A stretch of DNA of 64,000 nucleotides from Polyangium sp. y55x31. GTDB taxonomy: Bacteria > Myxococcota_A > Polyangia > Polyangiales > Polyangiaceae. The stretch covers positions 310,001 through 374,000 of the forward strand of contig NZ_JARZHG010000001.1 in the NCBI RefSeq assembly GCF_029946505.1, given 5' to 3'. Positions 57,245-64,000 of this stretch are shown piece by piece. Numbering within the stretch: position 1 is the first letter of the stretch; each line of letters starts with the position of its first letter. The notes beneath the pieces are model-generated. The model ran no database searches and was not told the origin of the DNA. It saw only the letters and a program-made list of their open reading frames with translations. Made by a program: the position numbers and the translations under genes.

Positions 57245-57436
57245 TCAGAACCGGATCCCGTTCTCCGCCCGGTGCTTCCACCACTTCCAGCCGAGCACGG
57301 CCGCCGGGACCGCGGCGACGGTCGCGAGGACGGGCATGCCCGCCACGGCCAGAGCCACCGTGCCAGCCGTCACGACCCCCGCCTTGACGGCGTTCTTCTT
57401 GGACTCCTCGAGGACCTCTTTCCGGGACTTGCTCAT
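57245..57436 (-). CDS. Small membrane protein
   Basis: A 63-aa protein, MSKSRKEVLEESKKNAVKAG then a hydrophobic helix (VVTAGTVALAVAGMPVLATV, residues 21-40) and a Trp/Lys/Arg tail (WKWWKHRAENGIRF). Coding character and a clean charge pattern support a real gene. It sits between two convergent gene ends and has no recognised family. Confidence 0.65.
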   Translation of the reverse strand: MSKSRKEVLEESKKNAVKAGVVTAGTVALAVAGMPVLATVAAVPAAVLGWKWWKHRAENGIRF

Positions 57437-57480
57437 GTCCGGATCATGACACGGGGCAGGCTGGATAGGTAGCCCCGCCG

Positions 57481-59286
57481 CTAGTGGCCCTTCCCCGCCC
57501 CCTCGTGAGGCTTACCCAGCGCGACGAGGTGCTCGACGAGGTTCGTCACGTGCGGCACGCCGAGGCCCGTCACCGGATCCCAGTCGGAGCACGCGCTGTA
57601 GCCGTCGACCCGCTGCACGACGGCCTTGCCCACGCTGTTCGCCACGCGCACGCAGACGTCGGTTTGTCCGATCGTGATGTCCCGGAACGCCGGGGGCTCG
57701 GCCTTGCGGAGCGAATACAGAGCGGGGTTCGCGAATCCGACCCGGCCCTTGCCCGCCCGGCGCCGGCCCTCGTTCGCGAGCGCGATGATCGCGGCCCAGA
57801 TCGGCGCGGCCATGCTCGTGCCGCCCGCGTAATCGATCCAGTTGCGGCCGATCACCGCCTGATAACCGAGCGCCGAGAGCACCTCGCCGCGCTGCACCGA
57901 GGGGCCCGAGGCCATCAAGGCGACGTCCGGAAAACCGCGGCCATACGGGACGACCGCGGGGGTATTCGCGCCGCGCGCATACCATTTGCGCAGGCTGTCG
58001 CGCTGCCAGGCCGGAATGGGGACGTCCTCGCTGAAGCCGCCGCTCGAAGCGAGCTGCGTGAATTGCACCATCTTGGCGACGGCGACCGGCGGCGGTCCGC
58101 TCCAGGCGAGCTCGGTGAGCGGATCCAGGCAGGTGATCATCGTCCCGCCGACGCCGAGCACGCGCTCCTCGACCGCGGGAAAAACCCCGTGGGGCCAGGG
58201 CGCATCGCTCACGGCATACCCGTCGACCATGCGGCGCGGAATGCCGTCGAGCGCGCCCCAATCGCCCGCCGCGCTGACGACGGTGATGCCGAGCGCCGCC
58301 GCTTGATCGAGCAGGCCCGTCACGACGCTCGATCCGAAGATGCGATAATACCGCCGCTCGGGCGTGATCCAGCTCGTCGAGGCGACCGTGACGTCGCGCT
58401 CCTCGTCGCCGATGACCGCGAGCAGGAACATCGACCAGGGATCGGCCACGACCTCGGGGTCGACGAAATACACGACGAGGCGCGCCCCGGGCGCCATGGC
58501 GCCGGCCCAGGCGACGGTCATCGTGGCTTCGAGCCGATGAAGGGGATCGACGAGCCGGCCGCCGCGCGTGGGCCCGAGATCGATCATCTCCACGGCGGGC
58601 GGCGTGATGCCGTGGGAGCGCCAGAAAAGATGCAGGTCGCCGATGTCGATGGATCCGCCGAGCATGAGGAGCGCAATGGTCTCGCCCTCGCCCGTGAGGT
58701 GGTTCGGGAACGAATAAATGCGGCGGATGTCCGCGGGCGTGACGCCGGCGAGGCCGGGCGGGGGTTTTCCGGGTTCGCTGCGGACCGAAAAGGGAAATCC
58801 CTCGCGAAGCTCGAGCGGGACTTCCTCTTGCCTGGCGCGGGAGACCATGGAGCTGCGGGCCTCGGGGGCGTTGCGCAAGCCGTGGACGGCCTGGATGTAG
58901 CCGGCGAGATCGCGGGGGACGGCCGTGTCGACGCGCGGGGCGCGGTGCCCGGCGGGCTCGCGTAGCCAATCGGCGAGGTGGCGACCGAAGGCGCGGCGGA
59001 TCGGCTCCTCGGGCGCGCGCACGACGATGAGCTGCCGGCCGACGGGCCCGGACCGGAGGGGTTCGAGGCCGGCACGCCGGAGCCACGTGTGCACGGCCTC
59101 GATCTGCACGTCGTGGAGCGCCACGAGGCCCGCGAGCTCGGCGCGCGAGAGGTGGCGGCCGTAACGCGAGCTCGCCGGGTCGGAGCACTCGCTCACGAAG
59201 TCCAAGAGCTCCGCGCGCGAGCGCTCGTGGAGGATCACCGTGATGTCGATCGGCTCGTTCGGGCCCGGCGGCGGCGTCATGGACAT
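57481..59286 (-). CDS. Sedolisin (S53)-type peptidase lacking the catalytic Asp
   Basis: A 601-aa protein with an N-terminal pro-kumamolisin domain (YGRHLSRAE, about 42-50; region to about 170) and the S53 catalytic domain. Catalytic Glu253 (HRLEATMTV), oxyanion Asp342 (SAAGDWG) and nucleophile Ser491 (GGTSMAAP) are present, but the paired Asp four residues after Glu is Thr257. A C-terminal DPVTGLGVP calcium-site block remains. S53 enzymes need Glu-Asp-Ser, so activity is doubtful. No Sec signal is visible. Confidence 0.85.
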   Translation of the reverse strand: MSMTPPPGPNEPIDITVILHERSRAELLDFVSECSDPASSRYGRHLSRAELAGLVALHDVQIEAVHTWLRRAGLEPLRSGPVGRQLIVVRAPEEPIRRAFGRHLADWLREPAGHRAPRVDTAVPRDLAGYIQAVHGLRNAPEARSSMVSRARQEEVPLELREGFPFSVRSEPGKPPPGLAGVTPADIRRIYSFPNHLTGEGETIALLMLGGSIDIGDLHLFWRSHGITPPAVEMIDLGPTRGGRLVDPLHRLEATMTVAWAGAMAPGARLVVYFVDPEVVADPWSMFLLAVIGDEERDVTVASTSWITPERRYYRIFGSSVVTGLLDQAAALGITVVSAAGDWGALDGIPRRMVDGYAVSDAPWPHGVFPAVEERVLGVGGTMITCLDPLTELAWSGPPPVAVAKMVQFTQLASSGGFSEDVPIPAWQRDSLRKWYARGANTPAVVPYGRGFPDVALMASGPSVQRGEVLSALGYQAVIGRNWIDYAGGTSMAAPIWAAIIALANEGRRRAGKGRVGFANPALYSLRKAEPPAFRDITIGQTDVCVRVANSVGKAVVQRVDGYSACSDWDPVTGLGVPHVTNLVEHLVALGKPHEGAGKGH

Positions 59287-59383
59287 GCGGCGAGCCTACC
59301 CGAGCGGGCTCGTGTGAGGCAAACGGGGCTCGTGCGCCGAGGGACGGCTCGTGTTTGGCGCGGGCGGATGCTAGAGAGCCGGG

Positions 59384-59935
59384 ATGTCCGAGGCCCGAAC
59401 GCCCTCCCCCAGCGAGCGCTTGCACGAGCTCTTCCTCAAGCTCGACTCGTTTTTCGCGCGGGCGGTGAGCCGGAGCGGCGAGGCCATCACCTGCGCGGCG
59501 GGCTGCGACGACTGCTGCCGGCGGCGATTCTCGGTGACGACGATCGAGGCGGCGGCGGTGCAGGAAGCGCTCGATCGGCTGCCGGCCGAGGAGCGGCAGC
59601 GGGTCGCGGCGCGGGCGGCCGATGCCGCGGGGACGGCTTGTCCCGCCCTCGGCGAGGACGGCCGCTGCGCCGTGTACGAGGCGCGGCCCACGATCTGCCG
59701 GACGCACGGCTTGCCGATTCGTTTTACCGAGCGAAAGGGCGGGCGGTCGCTCCCGGTCGTCGATGCGTGCCCGAAAAACTTCGTCGGGCAGGATCTCGCG
59801 TCGCTCGATCCCTCGACCGTGCTCGATCAAGCGACGCTCTCCACGGTGCTCGCGGCGCTCGACGCGGCGTATGCGGACGCGGCCGGGCTGCCGCGCGGGC
59901 AGCGGATCGAGATGACGACGCTGTGCTCGTCCTGA
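59384..59935 (+). CDS. YkgJ family cysteine-cluster protein
   Basis: A 183-aa protein with the family cysteines in CAAGCDDCCRRRF, then CPAL-x6-CAVYEARPTICRTHG, which may bind zinc or an Fe-S cluster. Distributed across bacteria with unknown function. Single gene, divergent from the sedolisin gene over 97 bp; the next gene starts 50 bp downstream with its own promoter. Confidence 0.87.
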   Translation: MSEARTPSPSERLHELFLKLDSFFARAVSRSGEAITCAAGCDDCCRRRFSVTTIEAAAVQEALDRLPAEERQRVAARAADAAGTACPALGEDGRCAVYEARPTICRTHGLPIRFTERKGGRSLPVVDACPKNFVGQDLASLDPSTVLDQATLSTVLAALDAAYADAAGLPRGQRIEMTTLCSS

Positions 59936-59949
59936 CAAGCACTTCAGTC

Positions 59950-59977
59950 TTGACTAATATAAGCAGACGATGATACT
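59950..59977 (+). promoter_or_regulatory. Sigma-70-type promoter of the arsR-SRPBCC unit
   Basis: TTGACT at 59950-59955 and GATACT at 59972-59977 with 16-bp spacing, in a conspicuously AT-rich patch. Transcription would begin about 7 nt later, at or next to the GTG start at 59986, implying a leaderless mRNA. Confidence 0.55.
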
Positions 59978-59985
59978 CATCCGTC

Positions 59986-60375
59986 GTGGAAGCGTTCGAT
60001 GTCCTCGGGGATCCGGTCCGCCGCCGGATCCTCGAGCTGCTCGCCGACGGTGAGCAAAGCTCTGGGGCGATCACCGAGGTCATCCAGAGGGAGTTCGGGA
60101 TTTCGCAGCCGGCGGTATCGTTGCACCTCAAAGTGCTGCGGGATAGCGGGTTTGCCACGGTCCGGGCGGAGGGGACTCGCCGCTTGTATGCCGTCGACGT
60201 CCGGCCTTTGCAGGAGGTCGACCTGTGGCTCGATCGCTTCCGCCGATTCTGGGAGCAGCGCCTCGACGCGCTGGCCACGGAGCTCGCGCGAGGCAAACGA
60301 GAACGTCGCTTGAAGGCCGAAGCGCGCGCGTCCACGAACGACGACACGACCACGAGGGAGAAGGACAAACCATGA
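59986..60375 (+). CDS. ArsR-family winged-helix regulator
   Basis: A 129-aa regulator beginning with GTG: VEAFDVLGDPVRRRILELL is the classical N-terminus, followed by the recognition helix ISQPAVSLHLKVLRDSGF and RRLYAV wing. No metal-binding ELCVCDL motif, so this is the SRPBCC-linked class rather than a metal sensor. Overlaps the SRPBCC gene by ATGA at 60372, so the two are co-expressed. Likely represses its own operon at the AT-rich region upstream (inference). Confidence 0.9.
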   Translation: MEAFDVLGDPVRRRILELLADGEQSSGAITEVIQREFGISQPAVSLHLKVLRDSGFATVRAEGTRRLYAVDVRPLQEVDLWLDRFRRFWEQRLDALATELARGKRERRLKAEARASTNDDTTTREKDKP

Positions 60376-61016
60376 TCGACATCGTGAAAGAGCTCAACGC
60401 CGTCCACCGGGAGACCGGCCTCAAGACCATGCCCGGAGGAGAAGGCCGCACGGTGAAGCTACGACGGAGCTACGACGCGGCGATCGAGGACGTCTGGGAG
60501 GCGATCACGAACCCCGACCGCATCCGCCGCTGGTTTCTCCCGGTCGAGGGTGATCTGCGCCCCGGCGGGCATTACCAGCTCAAAGGCAATGCCGGCGGCA
60601 AGATTCTGCGCTGTGAGCCGCCCCGTGTGCTCGAAGTGACGTGGACGATGGGCCCGAAGGACGACGAGAACAGCAAGGTCGAGGTGCGGCTTTCGGTCGG
60701 CGAGGACGAGCAGACGATTCTCGATCTCGAGCACGCGGCCATCGTCCCCCCCGAGATGTGGTCCGACTACGGGCCCGGGGCCGTCGGCGTCGGCTGGGAT
60801 CTCACGCTCCTCGGTTTGGCCTTGGACCTCCGCGGCATCTACATCGAAGACAAGGACGCCTGGGGACAAACCCCGGAGGCAAGGCAATTCATCATCGGGA
60901 GCAGCGTCGACTGGGGCGCCGCGAACCAAGCCGCCGGCGCATCCGCCGCCGACGCCCAGAAGTGCGTCGAGAACACGACCAAGTTTTACGCGCCAGACCC
61001 GCCCCCGGCGACCTGA
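60372..61016 (+). CDS. SRPBCC (AHSA1-like) domain protein
   Basis: A 214-aa START/SRPBCC-fold protein with VKLRRSYDAAIEDVWEAITNPDRIRRWFLPVEGDLRPGG as its paired opening block and a GIYIEDKDAWGQTPEARQF C-terminal part. The family binds small hydrophobic ligands or acts as Hsp90 activator-like. Co-translated with the ArsR regulator, a very common pair in which the ArsR protein controls the SRPBCC gene. Ligand unknown. Confidence 0.9.
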   Translation: MIDIVKELNAVHRETGLKTMPGGEGRTVKLRRSYDAAIEDVWEAITNPDRIRRWFLPVEGDLRPGGHYQLKGNAGGKILRCEPPRVLEVTWTMGPKDDENSKVEVRLSVGEDEQTILDLEHAAIVPPEMWSDYGPGAVGVGWDLTLLGLALDLRGIYIEDKDAWGQTPEARQFIIGSSVDWGAANQAAGASAADAQKCVENTTKFYAPDPPPAT

Positions 61017-61184
61017 ACGCGGCGTCGGCGTAGCGCAGCCCACGCGAGAGCGCCTTGCTCCGAGGCCTCCATGTTTCTGCGCGACCGTCGGCGAGCCCGC
61101 CTCTTCAAGGGAGCGGGCGGCACGGGCGGATCGTCGGCGCTCAGGAGCCCGAGCATGTCGACGTCGCGGCGAGAACGGTCGCCC

Positions 61185-61206
61185 CTTATGGATGTACTTC
61201 CATAAG
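61185..61206. promoter_or_regulatory. Dyad upstream of the LysR gene
   Basis: CTTATGGA and TCCATAAG are an exact 8-bp inverted repeat with a 6-bp spacer, AT-rich in otherwise GC-rich DNA, 51 bp before the LysR start. LysR sites are dyads with a T-N11-A core, which this fits, so self-regulation is likely (inference). Confidence 0.5.
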
Positions 61207-61256
61207 CGGTATGGGATTGGCTCCTCCGCGAGGATCGTGTAGCCCTGTTCGGGGCG

Positions 61257-62249
61257 ATGAATCTTGCAGGCATCGACGTGAACCTCGTCGTCGCCCTGGA
61301 CGCCCTTCTCCAGGAGCGCAGCGTCACGGAGGCCGCCAAGCGCATCGGGCTGAGCCAGCCGGCGATGAGCCACGCGCTCGCCCGGCTGCGCGAGACGCTC
61401 GGCGATCCGCTGCTCGTGCGCGTGGGGCGCGCCATGACGCTCACGCCCCGCGCCGAGGCCCTCGTGCCGCGCGCCCGCGCCGTCGTGGAGGAGCTCGAAG
61501 CGCTGCTCGCGCCCTTGCCCTCGTTCGATCCGATGACGAGCCGCCGCACCCTCAAGCTCGGCGCCACGGATTACGTGCAGCTCGTCCTTTTGCCCGCGCT
61601 CGAAGAGATCCTCTCCCGCGAGGCGCCGAACCTCACCCTGCACATCCTGCCCATCGGCGTTCCTCCGGCCGCCGAGTCGCTCTGCGAGGGCGAAATCGAC
61701 GTGGCCGTGGGGCGCTTCGAGCACGAATCGATGCCGCTCGACGTGCGCCGCGTGCCCCTCTTTCAGGACACGTTCGTCGGCGTGGCGCGCGAAGGCCACC
61801 CGATTGCGCGCGGAAAGCTCGATCTCGCGACGTACGCAGAGCTCTCGCACGTGCTCGTGTCTCCACGCGGAAAACCGGGCGGGCTCGTGGACGGCGCCCT
61901 CGCGAAACAGGGGCTCGTGCGGCGCGTGGCCCTCACCGTCCCGCATTTTCTGGTCGTGCCCCACATCCTTTCGACCTCCAATCACGTGACGACGATGCTC
62001 GCCCACGTGGCCGCGACGTTCACCACGCTCCTGCCCCTCGCGACGTTCGAGCTGCCCCCCGAGCTCGATCTCGCGCCCGTCACGATGACGATGGTGTGGC
62101 ACGAAAGGACGCACGAGGATCCCGGGGCGCGCTGGCTGCGCGACGCGCTCGTGCGGGCCGCGCGGCCGCTCGCCCATGCGCGAGGATCCCGGGGTGATGA
62201 AAAGGCCAAAAGCCGGAAAGCCCCGCTCGCCCCCGAGCGCGCCTCGTGA
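61257..62249 (+). CDS. LysR-family transcriptional regulator
   Basis: A 330-aa LysR protein: N-terminal winged HTH (LVVALDALLQERSVTEAAKRIGLSQPAMSHALARLR in overlapping view, DPLLVRVGRAMTLTPRA), then a periplasmic-binding-like effector domain (TDYVQLVLLPALEEIL, IDVAVGRFEH). The arrangement is NodD/NahR-like. No divergent target gene is adjacent, so its regulon is unknown; the dyad at 61185-61206 suggests it controls itself. The tail after residue 305 is Arg/Lys-rich. Confidence 0.92.
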   Translation: MNLAGIDVNLVVALDALLQERSVTEAAKRIGLSQPAMSHALARLRETLGDPLLVRVGRAMTLTPRAEALVPRARAVVEELEALLAPLPSFDPMTSRRTLKLGATDYVQLVLLPALEEILSREAPNLTLHILPIGVPPAAESLCEGEIDVAVGRFEHESMPLDVRRVPLFQDTFVGVAREGHPIARGKLDLATYAELSHVLVSPRGKPGGLVDGALAKQGLVRRVALTVPHFLVVPHILSTSNHVTTMLAHVAATFTTLLPLATFELPPELDLAPVTMTMVWHERTHEDPGARWLRDALVRAARPLAHARGSRGDEKAKSRKAPLAPERAS

Positions 62250-62264
62250 CAGAGTAAAAACGTC

Positions 62265-62669
62265 ATGAGCGACGCAAGCACGCAGGAGACGAAGGCGAAC
62301 CTCCCCGCGATCCCCGAAGTCGAAGTGCCGCCCATGCCGGCCATTCCCGACGTCGAGGTGCCGAAGCTCGATCCGCCCGCCGGCGCAGGCGAAGGCCCGC
62401 GCGTCCCCGAGGCGCCGCACCTTCCCCCGCCGCCCGTCCTTCCGCCGTCGCCGCTCGCGCCGCGCCCCCTCGCCGCAGCACCCCCGCCGCCCGCCGCCGC
62501 CGCGCCGTACGTGCCGCCCATTCCCCCGGAAACCTATCCGGTGCCGGCCGCGCCCGAGGCCTACGCGACGCCCGAGCCGCCCGCGCCGTATCCCGTCCCC
62601 GAGCCGCCGGCCGCATACCCCGTGCCCGAGCCGCCCGCGCCGTATCCGGTCCCCGAGCCGCCCGCCTGA
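62265..62669 (+). CDS. Proline-rich repeat protein
   Basis: A 134-aa low-complexity protein of Pro, Ala, Glu and Val, with VEVPPMPAIPDVEVPK motifs and a C-terminal run of PEPPA(P/A)YPV units. No signal or hydrophobic segment, no known domain. It lies 15 bp after the LysR gene and before the FHA activator on the same strand. Probably intrinsically disordered; may be an SH3/WW-like or periplasmic linker partner, but there is no evidence. Confidence 0.6.
   Translation: MSDASTQETKANLPAIPEVEVPPMPAIPDVEVPKLDPPAGAGEGPRVPEAPHLPPPPVLPPSPLAPRPLAAAPPPPAAAAPYVPPIPPETYPVPAAPEAYATPEPPAPYPVPEPPAAYPVPEPPAPYPVPEPPA
62571..62666 (+). repeat. 27-bp tandem repeats (PEPPAxYPV)
   Basis: Three full 27-bp units and a partial fourth, each coding for nine residues PEPPAPYPV with A/P variation in the sixth. 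In-frame length change by slippage is possible. Confidence 0.8.
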
Positions 62670-62768
62670 TCGCAAGGAACCTCGCTGCGCCGAGCTCTCG
62701 TTGTGACACATACGAGATCATCGTTCAGTCGCGAAGAACGATGCTCTACGATGCACGCGAGGACCTTC

Positions 62769-64000
62769 ATGCCCCACCTCGTCGTGCGCAAGCCGGGCCA
62801 GATGGCCTATTCCGTGCCGCTCCCGGACGTCCTGCGCATCGGACGGCACGAGCAGAACGAGCTCGTCCTCGATGACCACCAGGTCTCCCGCCAGCACGCG
62901 ACGCTCACGCGCACCGAAAAAGGCTTCGAGGTGCGCGATCTCGGCTCGCGGCACGGCACGCGGGTGAACGGCGAGCCCGTCGCGGCGCACGCCCTCGCCG
63001 AGGGGGACCGGATCCAGATCGGCAACGTGCTGCTCGAGCTCCACGAGGAGGACGAACGGACGATCGTGCACCACCAGGTCACGGCCGCCGGGCCGCCGCC
63101 GCGCAAGGCCGAGGCCGATCGGCGCCTGTCGCTGCTCTTCGACGTGAGCCGCGCGATCGGGGCGATGGGCGACACCGAGGTGATGCTCGGCGAGATGCTC
63201 GAGGCGATCGTGGACGTGCTCGGCGGCGAACGCGCGCTCGTGGGGCTCGGCGACGCGACCCGCGGCATCGTGCGGCGCTTTTGCCGGGCGCGACGTGGCT
63301 CCTCGCCGGACGTGGTCCTCTCGCGCGCGGTGCTCGAAGCGACGCTCGGCCGGCGCGAGGCGGTGATCGTGCGCGACGCGCTGCGGGACGCGGGGCTCGA
63401 GACCATGCACCGCGAGCGAATCGTATCGGCGATGGCCGTGCCGCTCGGGCTCTCGGCGAGGCCGGTGGGGCTGCTCTACGTGGACGATCGGCAAGAGGCA
63501 GCGCGCTTCCGGCCGGACGATCTCGATTACCTCACGGCCCTCGGGCACCTCGTCAGCGCGGCGCTGGAGAGCGCGGAGCGTTATCAGCGGGCGGAGGCCA
63601 TCGCGGAGGCGCTGACGGGCGGCGGCGTGACGGACGAGATCATCGGACGGAGCGCTGCCATGGCGCGGCTCCGGTCGCAAATCACGAAATATGCGGCCGC
63701 GGGGCACGCGAACGTGCTCGTGCGGGGCGAGAGCGGCTCGGGCAAGGAGCTCGTGGCGCGGGCCCTCCACGAGGCGAGCGCGCGCGCGGCGCGGCCGTTC
63801 GTCACCCTGAACTGCGCCGCGATCCCGGAGACGATGCTGGAGAGCGAGCTCTTCGGCTACGAGAAAGGCGCGTTCACGGGCGCGGTCGCGAAAAAACGCG
63901 GCAAGTTCGCGCTCGCGGACGGGGGGACCTTGTTCCTCGACGAGATCGGCGATCTGGCGCTGCCGGCGCAGGCCAAGCTCCTGCGCGCGCTGCAGGAGGG
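62769..64000 (+). CDS. FHA-GAF sigma-54 activator, 3' end outside window
   Basis: The visible 410 residues hold an FHA domain (about 1-95; [31 protein letters not shown]), a GAF domain (about 120-275) and the start of an AAA+ sigma-54 activator domain with [14 protein letters not shown] and [13 protein letters not shown] domains bind phospho-Thr, so it is probably switched on by a Ser/Thr kinase, a myxobacterial speciality. GAGGA precedes ATG 62769; an ATG at 62751 is in frame. The C-terminal DNA-binding part lies beyond the window. Confidence 0.92.
   Translation, partial: MPHLVVRKPGQMAYSVPLPDVLRIGRHEQNELVLDDHQVSRQHATLTRTEKGFEVRDLGSRHGTRVNGEPVAAHALAEGDRIQIGNVLLELHEEDERTIVHHQVTAAGPPPRKAEADRRLSLLFDVSRAIGAMGDTEVMLGEMLEAIVDVLGGERALVGLGDATRGIVRRFCRARRGSSPDVVLSRAVLEATLGRREAVIVRDALRDAGLETMHRERIVSAMAVPLGLSARPVGLLYVDDRQEAARFRPDDLDYLTALGHLVSAALESAERYQRAEAIAEALTGGGVTDEIIGRSAAMARLRSQITKYAAAGHANVLVRGESGSGKELVARALHEASARAARPFVTLNCAAIPETMLESELFGYEKGAFTGAVAKKRGKFALADGGTLFLDEIGDLALPAQAKLLRALQE

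Noticed and set aside
61017-61256. RNA gene or riboswitch between the SRPBCC and LysR genes
   Set aside because: I see only short GC hairpins and the AT-rich dyad; no tRNA cloverleaf or known riboswitch core is recognisable.

Overview
This window looks like chromosomal DNA of a large-genome myxobacterium, most likely of the Polyangium/Sorangium type. The evidence is very high GC with strongly G/C-biased third codon positions; many multi-PAS histidine kinases and sigma-54 activators including an FHA-GAF-AAA+ protein; a membrane-tethered Ser/Thr protein kinase; lipoproteins with long Gly/Ser linkers behind the lipobox; DUF4215- and MopE-type Cys-rich repeat proteins; and an alkyl-DHAP-synthase-like (ether lipid) enzyme. 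This is inferred from gene content only. I see no rRNA, tRNA, CRISPR array, transposase or prophage.

Layout. 1-9.3 kb: the 3' part of a LodA-like quinoprotein gene, a GAF histidine kinase translationally coupled to a pirin and a zinc-ribbon membrane protein, a DUF2961/GH172-beta-propeller fusion, and DUF418 and DoxX-like membrane proteins. 9.6-12.4 kb: a coupled ThDP enzyme plus KASIII-like enzyme, a possible acyloin-type specialised-metabolism pair. 12.5-18.6 kb: hypothetical proteins, a tandem haem-oxygenase-like protein, an acyltransferase-SDR pair and Cys-rich exported proteins. 18.7-21.5 kb: an AI-2E-type transporter coupled to the AgpS-like flavoenzyme. 21.8-28.3 kb: lipoproteins, a saccharopine-dehydrogenase-like enzyme and a sirtuin. 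28.7-32.1 kb: Ser/Thr kinase, flavodoxin-fold oxidoreductase and ornithine-cyclodeaminase-family protein. 32.2-36 kb: a P-loop NTPase / TPR protein / heptad-repeat cassette with decayed, palindrome-rich DNA. 36.4-49.9 kb: a signalling-rich stretch (three histidine kinases, a sigma-54 response regulator, a PAS-STAS protein) with DUF1275 and Amt transporters. 49.9-57.4 kb: KefB-type antiporter, a solitary secF with a tiny membrane-protein gene in front, an alpha/beta hydrolase and a large lipoprotein. 57.5-64 kb: a sedolisin-like protease lacking one catalytic residue, a YkgJ-type protein, a coupled ArsR-SRPBCC pair with an apparently leaderless promoter, a LysR regulator with an upstream dyad, a proline-rich protein and a truncated FHA-GAF sigma-54 activator.

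The most striking non-coding feature is a dispersed element of about 315-345 bp present four times (about 21.5, 28.3, 36.0 and 46.8 kb). Each copy is a large imperfect inverted repeat whose arms each carry four nested hairpins. Stem positions differ between copies with paired changes, and every copy lies just behind the stop codon of a gene. It behaves like a mobile, structured, terminator-like repeat family and is the best candidate here for something undescribed.
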